A stretch of 64,000 nucleotides of DNA from Oscillibacter sp. PC13 (GTDB taxonomy: Bacteria; Bacillota; Clostridia; Oscillospirales; Oscillospiraceae), in contig NZ_FOXE01000001.1 of the NCBI RefSeq assembly GCF_900115635.1, positions 1 to 64,000 on the forward strand, read 5' to 3'. Shown here piece after piece: positions 37,926 through 45,864 of the stretch. Each line of letters begins with the position of its first letter. Position 1 is the first letter of the stretch. Made by a program: the position numbers and the translations under genes. The notes under the pieces are model-generated. The model did not search any database. It saw only the letters and a list, made by a program, of their open reading frames with translations, and was not told where the DNA came from.

Positions 37926-38825
37926 ATGCTATTAAACACAGTAAAAGATGAATTCGTATTCCATTGCCAAAGCCGGAACCTATCTCCCAAAACCACGAAA
38001 AATTATCGTAAACAAATCGAATATCTGCTGAATTACCTTGCTGCCGAATATCAAGTAACCCATAGTGAAGATGTCAAGCCTGAGTATATCAAAGCTTTTC
38101 TTGTGAAAATGAAGCTTTCACATAAAGTGAACTATATCAATGACCTACTGAAAGCGTTCAAGGTGTTCTTCAAATATGCCTATGCAGAAGGATACACCGA
38201 TACCCTGGTGACAGAGAAAATCCCCAATATGAAGAAGCCTAAAGTCCTTATCCGCACATTCTCGGAAGCGGAACTCAAAAGGTTATCTAACTACTACCAA
38301 GGCTACACATATTTGCAGCTGCGAAATCGAGTCATGTTGTTGCTTTTGATCGATACAGGTATTCGTATGAGTGAGTTGATAGGACTGACCGAGGAACAGT
38401 TAAAGTATGATTATATTTTAATTCGCGGCAAAGGCAACAAAGAACGCGTTGTACCCAAATCTCCTACGTTGAGCAAATGGTTACTGAAATTCCTGACTGT
38501 ACGGAAGTCTTATTTTGCATATCAAATTGTACCAAATAACATTTTCCTAAGTCGGAATGGTAAACCATTGAATAGTTCCATGGTAGATAGAGTCATAAAA
38601 GATGCAGGAGCGGCTTGTAATATTTCACCAGATGTGCGGGTATCCGCTCATACTTTCCGTCACACCTATGCACAGTTCCAACTAAAGGCAGGCTTGGATA
38701 TTTACTCCCTGTCCCGCTTGCTGGGGCATGAAAATATCTCTATTACCCAAACGTATTTGAACGGCATGAGAGATGAAGAAGTGCTACATCAAGCACAGCA
38801 CACGAGTCCCCTTATGAACATCTGA
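37926..38825 (+). CDS. Tyrosine recombinase/integrase of the island
   Basis: 299 residues. An N-terminal SAM-like core-binding domain (about 5-95) precedes the catalytic domain (about 110-290). Catalytic residues are in place: R147 (DTGIRMSEL), Lys of RGKGNKERV (about 169-172), H242-x-x-R245 (HTFRHTYA), H268 (LLGHEN) and nucleophile Y277 (ITQTYLNG). It resembles XerC/D-like or small phage-type integrases. It lies 190 nt inside attL with the start under a hairpin, consistent with control of excision. Confidence 0.9.
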   Translation: MLLNTVKDEFVFHCQSRNLSPKTTKNYRKQIEYLLNYLAAEYQVTHSEDVKPEYIKAFLVKMKLSHKVNYINDLLKAFKVFFKYAYAEGYTDTLVTEKIPNMKKPKVLIRTFSEAELKRLSNYYQGYTYLQLRNRVMLLLLIDTGIRMSELIGLTEEQLKYDYILIRGKGNKERVVPKSPTLSKWLLKFLTVRKSYFAYQIVPNNIFLSRNGKPLNSSMVDRVIKDAGAACNISPDVRVSAHTFRHTYAQFQLKAGLDIYSLSRLLGHENISITQTYLNGMRDEEVLHQAQHTSPLMNI

Positions 38826-39493
38826 ATAGACAACGGGCAAGGCGCAAGCCCTGCCTTTTGCCATAGGTGGGCGGTAATATTGGAGCAGGAACCTTGGGCA
38901 GATAAAGCGACCTTATGTAGCACAAACGCCGGAGGGCCGCGTAATATGTGAAGCAAGGCAGCATCCTGTAAATTCATAATATTCTATAGGAATCTACTGT
39001 AATTTATATCTGGAAAACAATCTCTTTTCTATAAAAACAGTTCTATTTGCAAGTTAAATTGAATTTAAGCAACTTGCATCCCCGGGAAAGTATTGTATAA
39101 TTGATATATAAAAATATGTAAAGGACTATATAAGCACCATTCCGCATTTATTCCACGGTTCATCTTGACATGACGCTTTGGGCCGTGTGTTTTTAGGCAG
39201 CCGCCGCCACCCCACTACGGCCATGCGGCCTATTGGGCTGCCTGGCGTCAGAGCCTAACACACAGCCCGTTCATGTCAAGATGACTTTCGCGGCATAAAT
39301 GCTTCATTCGATGGCTTGCAAATGCTAAATATTACTGCTTATAAATGCTCTTCTTGTAAAATCTTGCACCACATTTTTGACTTGTGGTATATTTAATATG
39401 GCATATCCAAGCGGTGGGGGAGTTTCGATTTTTCTCTATTGTATTAGTTGAAATCCCCCCGCATAAAGGTTTCGAAGAAGAGGGTACGTTACT
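38826..39493. other. 668-nt island region without a gene; contains the long palindrome
   Basis: 38830-38960 is locally GC-rich with short GGGCAAGGC/GCCCTGCC complementarity right after the integrase stop (weak terminator-like). 39000-39130 is AT-rich. 39143-39302 is the long hairpin. 39303-39480 leads to the helicase with a weak GAGGG site. No coding signal is convincing. Confidence 0.5.
39143..39302. repeat. 160-nt branched inverted repeat (possible origin or structured RNA)
   Basis: Nested complementarity: GCATTTAT.CC.CG ends (39143-39157 with 39289-39302), then a perfect 13-bp stem CATCTTGACATGA (39161-39173 with 39271-39283), then GGGCcGTGTGT...AGGC pairing with GCCT..ACACACaGCCC (39180-39198 with 39252-39267), GGCAGCC with GGCTGCC (39196-39202 with 39236-39242), and a small GGCC-ATGC-GGCC tip. 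The arms are GC-rich inside an AT-rich island. Possible roles: replication or transfer origin, single-strand-DNA hairpin, or structured RNA. Confidence 0.65.
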
Positions 39494-41146
39494 ATGGAAA
39501 CAAAGTATTTATCTGATGTTATCAATTATGAAAATGACATTGAGCCATATCAGATTATTGAAATCTATTCAGGCGTAGGGTCTGGAAAAAATTATTGGGT
39601 CGAAAAACTTGCAAGCGAGGGAAAGAGTATTCTATTTATTACATCTCGCAAGGTAACAGCACAAGCACAGGCAAAAAAGATGAGTGGAAAACGTTGGATA
39701 GATTTAGATGCTTTAGGCCAAGAAGGAATTGGTTCGAAAAAGCAAAACCTTGTTGTTGTGACAAATGCAGGACTCGAGCATTTTGTTAAAGAAAAATACG
39801 ATGAAAGCGATGAAAAGACTCATATATGGAAATATTTTGACTTAATAGTTCTAGATGAAGCACATTCATTAACTACAGATGCAACGTTCACAGATTCTCC
39901 GTTTCATGTTAAAGATTTTTTGAAATGGGTTCAGGTACATGATGAACGATGCAAAATAATTTTCATGACGGGGACTCCTGAGCCAATAGAATGGGCTTTT
40001 TCGGATAAAACTCGAAATGGGCCTAGTTTTCACTATCTAGATTTGTATGATGTTTGTAATCATGTCGACCCCAAAGATGTTTATTTATGGCCCTCTGAAT
40101 GGATTGCTGAAAATATTGCAGATGAGTTAAAAGAAGGAAGTCGAATTATTTATTTTGCCAATAGTATCACGCGTATGGAAACGCTGGTTGATTCGTTAAT
40201 TAAGTTGGGAGTGGAAGAGGATAGTATTGGCATAGCATATTCTGGAATGGAAAGACGCAAATTTCCAAACTCCTTATTGGAAAGAAAAGAGTTTATACGC
40301 CAACATCTGCTTAATGAAGAAAAACTTCCTCAAGAAATCAAAATATTCTTAACTACAAGTCAAAATAAAGAAGGAGTCAACATTAAAGACAATGACATAA
40401 ATCTCATGTTCTCAGAAAGTTGTGAAAGGTCAGCGTTAATTCAAATGGCAGGACGTGTTCGGAAGGGCCTAGATATTTTTGCAATTCTATATGATGCGGA
40501 ACAACACGCACCACAAACATCGGACTTAGAAATGTTGATTGACCGCTATTGCGTGAATGGTGTAAACGAACTTTGGGATGCCTACTCCTTCAACAATCCT
40601 TCCGAAACAATAAAATTTATAGAAAGGAGATTTCCTAGTATTCGCTATAGCTACTTCCAAAATAAGTTTTGTTTCTATAGTGGCCGCAAACATGGCATGG
40701 AACAGGCTGCGGAGGATGCTGAGTATCTGCGGAGATGCATTGCCCAGTGGGATTATTTGCTTGGAATGGACAATGATTCAGGCGAGACCGTATATAAAGG
40801 ACAGTTGGACTTTAATCGATGGTTTCCGTATTCTGATGTCACCCTTGGGAGATTAATAGTAACGAAACAGCAGGGGCAAATGGATGAATTGGGGGAAAGA
40901 GTGCGGGGATTTATAGAGACTAGTGCATATTGGGAAAAAATTATTTCACGTGAAGAGAAAGATAAATTTATATCTGACCTCAATTCTGCCCTGTCGACTT
41001 GGCAATACGATTATACAATGCTTGGAATTCCATACCCCGTCAAACAGTATAATCGTTTCCTTAATAAATTTGGGTATCAACTGATTGAAGCAAGTGGAAA
41101 GCAGAAGGGTAATAATTACCGCCTGACAAGACTATTGCAGTCATAA
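39494..41146 (+). CDS. SF2-type DEAH helicase of the island
   Basis: 550 residues. Walker A GVGSGKN at 27-33, motif Ia region around 45-60 (LFITSRKVTAQAQA), DEAH at 121-124 (LIVLDEAHSL), motif III-like FMTGTPEP at 155-162, and motif VI QMAGRVRKG at 315-323. So both RecA-like lobes are present. The C-terminal 200 residues are of unknown fold and end in a helical, basic segment (NRFLNKFGYQLIEASGKQKG). The general look is of viral/plasmid origin-binding or replication helicases, but a defence helicase is equally possible. Codon use is AT-rich. It follows the long palindrome and ends at a bidirectional terminator. Confidence 0.75.
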   Translation: METKYLSDVINYENDIEPYQIIEIYSGVGSGKNYWVEKLASEGKSILFITSRKVTAQAQAKKMSGKRWIDLDALGQEGIGSKKQNLVVVTNAGLEHFVKEKYDESDEKTHIWKYFDLIVLDEAHSLTTDATFTDSPFHVKDFLKWVQVHDERCKIIFMTGTPEPIEWAFSDKTRNGPSFHYLDLYDVCNHVDPKDVYLWPSEWIAENIADELKEGSRIIYFANSITRMETLVDSLIKLGVEEDSIGIAYSGMERRKFPNSLLERKEFIRQHLLNEEKLPQEIKIFLTTSQNKEGVNIKDNDINLMFSESCERSALIQMAGRVRKGLDIFAILYDAEQHAPQTSDLEMLIDRYCVNGVNELWDAYSFNNPSETIKFIERRFPSIRYSYFQNKFCFYSGRKHGMEQAAEDAEYLRRCIAQWDYLLGMDNDSGETVYKGQLDFNRWFPYSDVTLGRLIVTKQQGQMDELGERVRGFIETSAYWEKIISREEKDKFISDLNSALSTWQYDYTMLGIPYPVKQYNRFLNKFGYQLIEASGKQKGNNYRLTRLLQS

Positions 41147-41156
41147 ATTTAATTGA

Positions 41157-41200
41157 AAAAAATCCCGCAGAGATCATTTCCTTCTCTGCGGGATTTCTTT
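41157..41200. terminator. Bidirectional terminator between helicase and XRE gene
   Basis: AAATCCCGCAGAGA (41158-41171) pairs exactly with 41181-41194; A- and T-rich flanks on both sides. Confidence 0.8.
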
Positions 41201-41504
41201 ATTTTTTTAAGGCTTTCACAAGGTCGGCAATGATTGCTTTCTCATTGGCGGTTAATGAAACCCAGTTAGAAAAAAATTCCATTTGCTCGTTGGAGAGTTC
41301 TACCATATTGCCTTCAGAAAAGAATTGACTTAGAGATATTCCAAAGCCTTTACAAACAAGTTCAAGAGTGGAGATTGAAGGGGTAGTATTTCGCCTAAAG
41401 AGATTTGCGATAGTTGATTGAGAAAGGCCTGATTCTTTTGCTAACTTGTATTCCGTCCAGTTTCGTTCCTCGAGTAATTGCTGGATACGGTGATTCACAT
41501 CCAC
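41199..41504 (-). CDS. Cro/CI-type (XRE) regulator of the island
   Basis: 101 residues from GTG at 41504. The helix-turn-helix is in residues 3-58 (RIQQLLEERNWTEYKLAKES then GLSQSTIANLFRRNTTPS). A C-terminal helical tail (MEFFSNWVSLTANEKAIIAD) resembles small ICE/phage repressors. I reject a longer start at 41714 because those 70 codons are low-complexity and have no ribosome site. It is divergent from the lipoprotein gene and shares its AT-rich promoter region; it may repress the cargo operon and perhaps the integrase. Confidence 0.8.
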   Translation of the reverse strand: MDVNHRIQQLLEERNWTEYKLAKESGLSQSTIANLFRRNTTPSISTLELVCKGFGISLSQFFSEGNMVELSNEQMEFFSNWVSLTANEKAIIADLVKALKK

Positions 41505-41638
41505 AACTATCACCACCCTTACTATTATTTTAGTATTTACTTGAATGGTATAATAGCTGTGTTTCGTATTGAAAATAATATTTAAATGAGATATAATTTG
41601 ACTGAAAGAGGCCACATTATTTAGGGGAGGAAAACGCC

Positions 41639-42742
41639 ATGAAAAGAAGTTTGCCCATACTGATAGCTCTGATTCTATGTGTCGCGCTATGCTCCTGCAA
41701 AAGCAAAGAAGCAACTGCTGCCGATGATATGATATTAGCCATTGGCGAAGTCACATTGGATAGTGAACAAGATATCACTCAGGCGGAAAAAGCAGTCAAT
41801 GCGTTGGGAGATAAAGATTATAAGCAACTGGAGTATCTTGAAGAACTTGAAAAAGCGAGAACAACTTACGATGACTTAGTTGATCGTGACGATGCGAATC
41901 ACATTATAGAATCCATTAATGAAATAAAAGATAATGTTACTTTAGATTCGGAAAAAAAGATTCAATCTGTCAGAAAGGCTTATAACAAATGTACGGATAG
42001 GGCTAAAAAGTATATTAACAACTATGAGGATTTAGTCAAATCAGAAGAAACTTTAAGCGTGCTAAAGGTAGAAAATGTAGTTAAGAATATCTCTGCAATC
42101 GGTACGGTTACTCTTGACTCGGAAATGAGCATTTCTAATGCACAGACACTATTTAATAGACTAAGCGTAGTCGAAAAAAGCCAGGTTTCAAATGCTGAGA
42201 CCCTTAATAATGCAGTTAAAACGTTGGAAACGCTAAAAGAACAGAAACAAGAACAAGAAAGGTTAGAGAGAGAAAAAGCGGCTAAAAAAGCAATTGCAAA
42301 AATGAAAGTAATTACGGACAAAGTTGAAGGGATTACCTGGTATCATTCGCCTAATGAGCCTTACTATGCTGATTCAAGAAGCTATGTATTACCTTATATA
42401 GGGAAAAAGGACTCGTATGTCTGGTTACGCTTAAGATTTCACTACACTGGAAATAGCTGGATATTTTTTGACCATTTGACAGTAGTAGTTGATGCTCAAA
42501 AATATTATAAGACCTTTAGTTATTATGATGTAAATAGAGATAACGACACTGAGGTATGGGAATGGGTAGATATTGCGCCCAGCACAGCGGATATTCAAAT
42601 GCTAGAGAACATAGCTGACTCGCAAGAAACAATTGTACGTTTTCAGGGCGACAATTATCACTATGATTTGACGATAAAAAGCTCAGATAAGGCCGCAATC
42701 AAAGATGTATTAGCAGCTTACAATGCGCTGAATACGATTTAA
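41639..42742 (+). CDS. Lipoprotein with three helical VTLDSE repeats
   Basis: 367 residues. A signal peptide ends in a lipobox LCSC with C20 as the lipid cysteine. Three repeats of about 58 residues follow (about 31-90, 91-150 and 150-205), each beginning with an I..I..VTLDSE..I..A motif; a Glu/Lys coiled coil (about 206-232) leads to a beta-rich C-terminal domain (about 240-367). The VTLDSE repeat is a common clostridial surface helix, but I do not know a named function. A strong GGGAGG site precedes the ATG. It is followed 14 nt later by the SLH gene, so both are one surface-directed operon. Confidence 0.75.
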   Translation: MKRSLPILIALILCVALCSCKSKEATAADDMILAIGEVTLDSEQDITQAEKAVNALGDKDYKQLEYLEELEKARTTYDDLVDRDDANHIIESINEIKDNVTLDSEKKIQSVRKAYNKCTDRAKKYINNYEDLVKSEETLSVLKVENVVKNISAIGTVTLDSEMSISNAQTLFNRLSVVEKSQVSNAETLNNAVKTLETLKEQKQEQERLEREKAAKKAIAKMKVITDKVEGITWYHSPNEPYYADSRSYVLPYIGKKDSYVWLRLRFHYTGNSWIFFDHLTVVVDAQKYYKTFSYYDVNRDNDTEVWEWVDIAPSTADIQMLENIADSQETIVRFQGDNYHYDLTIKSSDKAAIKDVLAAYNALNTI

Positions 42743-42755
42743 GGGAGGAAGTAAA

Positions 42756-43922
42756 ATGAAAAGAAAACTGTCATTGATTTTAGCTTTTGTTCTGATAGTG
42801 TCCACGGTTGTTACGGAAGCTGAAGCCGCAGATGCCACATCATTTAATGACTTTGGCGACATCAATCCACAGTATGTTGAAGCTGTTACTTACGTTACCG
42901 AAAAGGGCATTCTTTCAGGATATAACGATAACACTTTTAGACCTCAGTACATCCTGAACCGTGGAGCGGCTGCAAAAATAATATCCATTATTGAGTTGGG
43001 GGCAAATACGGCTTCTGCATTGGTAGCAGATGGGGCACCATATCCAGATGTTCCTGAAAACCATGTTTTTGCCGGGTACATTGCTTATTGCTCATATAAC
43101 AAATATATTAATGGATATTCTGATGGAACATTCCGTCCTATCGAACCACTTACTGCTGAAGCGTTTGCCAAGATGTTGCTAAATGCGATTGGTTATTCAA
43201 GTGAGTCTAATAGATATATCGGAAACTCTTGGAAAAACAATGTTCGTGAAGATGCCATTGCAGCTGGAATCTTTTCGATTAATATGGATTTCAAAGCGGA
43301 TACCATGATATCTAGAGAACAAGCGGCGTGGATGGTTTATAACGCCTTAAATTGGGATGGAGTAAGGCACGATACAATTACTATTCCAGAAATGAAGCCT
43401 GACTCTCAACTGCTTAATATCAAGACAGCTTATGATTTGCAAGAATACCTTAATAAAAGGTACGCAAATGGGATAGCTTTGCCAATAGGACACCAAGCAA
43501 TCAGTTTTACTGTAACAAAAAATGATAGAAAAGACTGCCTGTATGATTACAATATAACGGCGAATGGAAATGCTTGCAGAGCTGTCGATACCGCTGAAAA
43601 CCTTATTACATATTCTGAAAATGATATTACTAAAAGCAGGGATATCCTAAAAAGCGTTCAAGTAGATGTCTATCAAATTGCCACACAGGCCTTTCCAGAT
43701 GCAAAACTAAGTGGTGGATACACTTGGAGAGAGTATAAGTATAAATACATAAAAGAAGGCCTTTTTGGGTGGGCATGGGATTCTTGGACCAATTACAATG
43801 ACTCAGATGAATACTATTTGCATGGATTTGGCGTGGACCTTCCGAGTACAAAGCTTACATATAGTGATACTTATGTTACGACATTTCATTGGTGTCCAAA
43901 AGCAGATGGTTATTTTGACTGA
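42756..43922 (+). CDS. SLH-domain surface protein
   Basis: 388 residues with an N-terminal signal peptide (about 1-26). Three S-layer-homology repeats: about 28-85 (GILSGYNDNTFRPQYILNRG), 91-150 (YINGYSDGTFRPIEPLTAEA) and a weaker one near 152-205 (ADTMISREQAAWMVYNAL). The remaining 180 residues are a unique domain with Tyr/Trp-rich strands. SLH repeats anchor proteins to pyruvylated wall polymer. A GGGAGG site lies 8 nt upstream. With the lipoprotein it forms the island's cell-envelope cargo; function unknown. Confidence 0.85.
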   Translation: MKRKLSLILAFVLIVSTVVTEAEAADATSFNDFGDINPQYVEAVTYVTEKGILSGYNDNTFRPQYILNRGAAAKIISIIELGANTASALVADGAPYPDVPENHVFAGYIAYCSYNKYINGYSDGTFRPIEPLTAEAFAKMLLNAIGYSSESNRYIGNSWKNNVREDAIAAGIFSINMDFKADTMISREQAAWMVYNALNWDGVRHDTITIPEMKPDSQLLNIKTAYDLQEYLNKRYANGIALPIGHQAISFTVTKNDRKDCLYDYNITANGNACRAVDTAENLITYSENDITKSRDILKSVQVDVYQIATQAFPDAKLSGGYTWREYKYKYIKEGLFGWAWDSWTNYNDSDEYYLHGFGVDLPSTKLTYSDTYVTTFHWCPKADGYFD

Positions 43923-44032
43923 TATTCTACTCCATTTGTTTGAACCATGACGGCAGGCTATGCTGTTATATGCGTTCAATACATTAGCTATTTCAATTAC
44001 TTTTTAGATTTTGCCCTGTTTTTAATTATAAT

Positions 44033-44109
44033 TTACGCCCTAGAATCGTTTTGAACCCCGAGAGGTATAAGTACCCTCGTAACGGATTGCAAGCGATTCT
44101 AGGGCGTAA
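44033..44109. repeat. 77-nt hairpin with perfect 16-bp outer stem
   Basis: TTACGCCCTAGAATCG (44033-44048) pairs exactly with 44094-44109. The 45-nt loop contains an inner GAGaGGTA / TACCcTC stem. There is no T-run, so a simple terminator is unlikely. It resembles a structured DNA site or small RNA. Confidence 0.55.
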
Positions 44110-44179
44110 TTTAATGATTAGATATCGTATTCCAATAGGAAAGTACAATGTTAGTTGGATATAAGTGGCTACAAGACTA

Positions 44180-44270
44180 TTCGTAAAGGTGTACCTTGCC
44201 GAACTCTAAAAAGCAGCCAAATATGTTTGCCCGCAAAAGTTAAAATATTATTTACGAACATATTCGTAAA
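44180..44270. promoter_or_regulatory. Candidate resolvase recombination (res) sites
   Basis: TTTACGAA-CATA-TTCGTAAA (44251-44270) is a perfect 8-bp dyad; another half-site TTCGTAAA is at 44180-44187. Serine resolvases act on dyads of this kind placed just upstream of their own gene, which starts at 44336. Confidence 0.5.
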
Positions 44271-44335
44271 TTAATTGACTTTTACAGACATGCTTGGTAT
44301 AATGCAAGAAGATAAAGCAAACGGGAGGAAATAGC

Positions 44336-44938
44336 ATGGACAGCCGCACTTACTACTACGCCAGAGTATCCAGCAAGGAACAAAATCTTGACCGCCAAAT
44401 AGCCGCGTTTAAGTCTCTGGGAGCACAGGAACGGGAAATTATCACTGATAAGGAAAGCGGCAAGGACTTAAATCGAGTGGGTTACGCAGCCCTGAAAAAT
44501 GCCATGCTGCGGCGCGGCGATACTCTTGTTATAAAGTCCCTTGACCGCTTGAGCCGCAATAAGCGCGATATCAAAAACGAACTGCAATTTTTCAAGGATA
44601 ATGGCATTCGTCTGAAAGTAATTGACCTTCCGACGACGATGACGGAACTGCCGGAAGGTCAAGAGTGGGTATTTGAAATGGTCAACAACATCCTCATTGA
44701 AGTGCTGGGGACGATTGCGGAACAGGAACGGGCCAACATTCGGCAGCGTCAGGCGGAAGGAATCGAAGCCGCAAAGCAGAAAGGGAAAAAGTTGGGACGC
44801 CCTGCCCTTACCTTTCCTGCAAATTGGAGCGAAGTATACAACTCTTGGAAAGCAGGGAGGATAACAGCAAAGACTGCCATGGAACTGACGAATACCAAAA
44901 GAACCAGTTTTTATAAGCTTGTACAGATGACAAAATAA
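44336..44938 (+). CDS. Serine recombinase (resolvase/invertase family)
   Basis: 200 residues. N-terminal catalytic domain with S12 in YYARVSSKEQNLDRQ as the likely nucleophile and DRLSRN arginines; the long helix includes IAEQERANIRQRQAEG, followed by a KLGRPA linker and a C-terminal helix-turn-helix (about 165-200). This is the Tn3 resolvase/Hin layout and length. Base composition is GC-richer than its island neighbours, so it may be a later acquisition. CGGGAGG precedes the ATG. Likely role: resolving dimers or co-integrates of the island, or inverting a local segment. Confidence 0.88.
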   Translation: MDSRTYYYARVSSKEQNLDRQIAAFKSLGAQEREIITDKESGKDLNRVGYAALKNAMLRRGDTLVIKSLDRLSRNKRDIKNELQFFKDNGIRLKVIDLPTTMTELPEGQEWVFEMVNNILIEVLGTIAEQERANIRQRQAEGIEAAKQKGKKLGRPALTFPANWSEVYNSWKAGRITAKTAMELTNTKRTSFYKLVQMTK

Positions 44939-44974
44939 CACCACTGTACTTATACTCAACTTAGGGATGATAAT

Positions 44975-45601
44975 ATGAACTGCTGCCTGCCTCTTTGTGA
45001 ACAGTATGCCGCTATGGCAAAATCATTCTACTTTCAGTATCATCAGCACCAAGAGAATGCTAAAAGTGGTGCCCCATCTGCTTCAATAGCTATGGAACAG
45101 GCCGCCATCTGCGCTGTCATATTTCAAGCGCTCGCAGTTGAAAGCTATGTTAACTTATTTGGCTCAGTAGTTTTGGGTGATGACGTGTTTCGATGCCGCT
45201 ATGAATCAGAAACAGATAAGAAGCACAGGGCCAGTACAATTGATAAAATCAAGAATATCTGCAATGTAGAATTAAGAAATCCCTATCCAACCAGTGGAGA
45301 AGATTTTGGAATACTAAAAGGCCTGCTTGATAAGAGAAACAAACTTGTTCACCCAAAATCTAAACCTCATGCTATAGAGAACCGTCCCTACAATTATAAA
45401 AAGCCAGAGGACTTATACTCAGATTATGTGCAGGCATTCAACGAAGAAATAGGCTTTATTTACAACAATTTAGAAGTTGAAATGCTTGTTTACGATGAAT
45501 TGAAAAAGAATTTAGCGCGTTGCAATAAAGGCGTGGAAGTTATTGGATTGCTACGGGATAATTTGGAAAAGAAATTGGAAAAACTATTGCGGACTCTATA
45601 A
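44975..45601 (+). CDS. HEPN-like protein (RxxxxH motif), possible ribonuclease effector
   Basis: 208 residues, all-helical by inspection. R121-N-K-L-V-H126 (DKRNKLVHPKSK) fits the RX4-6H catalytic motif of HEPN RNases, preceded by a helix with ALAVESYVNLFG, as in HEPN-like hypothetical proteins. HEPN domains are common in toxin-antitoxin, Abi and RNA-targeting defence systems. No antitoxin partner is obvious beside it; the neighbours are a resolvase and attR. The ribosome site is weak (GGGATG). Function is inferred from one motif; other helical proteins can carry RNxxxH by chance. Confidence 0.5.
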   Translation: MNCCLPLCEQYAAMAKSFYFQYHQHQENAKSGAPSASIAMEQAAICAVIFQALAVESYVNLFGSVVLGDDVFRCRYESETDKKHRASTIDKIKNICNVELRNPYPTSGEDFGILKGLLDKRNKLVHPKSKPHAIENRPYNYKKPEDLYSDYVQAFNEEIGFIYNNLEVEMLVYDELKKNLARCNKGVEVIGLLRDNLEKKLEKLLRTL

Positions 45602-45746
45602 AAACGGCATATAATAAACATTAGAAAACAGGGTGAAATCTATCGAGTACCCTGATAATAAACTCAAGCAAAAATTGTAAGGTTATCATACCGAAAACAG
45701 CGTATTTTCAAGCGCTTGATGGGGATTTTTGCCGATAAGGCCAAGT

Positions 45747-45816
45747 CAACGAGTGCGGCTACTCCAACAAGATGGTAGAACTGATTTGCTATATGTCCTC
45801 TGTAGACCATCAGTAA
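45747..45816 (+). repeat. attR: displaced original gapA 3' end
   Basis: 70 bp matching the end of gapA (33 identical, then mismatches at 45780, 45787 and 45798), including the TAA at 45814-45816. It cannot be translated from a start here. It is followed 11 bp later by a strong terminator, which fits the original gapA transcript end. Confidence 0.85.
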
Positions 45817-45827
45817 TCACTGATTCA

Positions 45828-45864
45828 AAAACGCGCCTGGATTTTTATCCAGGCGCGTTTTATT
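45828..45864 (+). terminator. Original gapA terminator, separated from gapA by the island
   Basis: AAAACGCGCCTGGAT (45828-45842) pairs exactly with 45847-45861 across TTTT, followed by ATT. In an uninterrupted chromosome it would lie 11 bp past the gapA stop. Confidence 0.8.

Larger units (their letters stand above)
43923..44335. other. 413-nt island spacer with hairpin and resolvase-type repeats
   Basis: No gene is seen. It contains a perfect 16-bp hairpin (44033-44109) and copies of TTTACGAA/TTCGTAAA (44180-44270), listed separately. Confidence 0.6.

Noticed and set aside
38826..39493. CRISPR or retron-type non-coding RNA in the island spacer
   Set aside because: There is one large palindrome but no repeat-spacer periodicity, no Cas gene and no reverse transcriptase anywhere in the window.
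41505..41714. Longer form of the island XRE regulator starting at 41714
   Set aside because: The extra 70 residues are hydrophobic and irregular, lack a ribosome site and overlap the start of the lipoprotein gene; the domain starts right after GTG 41504.
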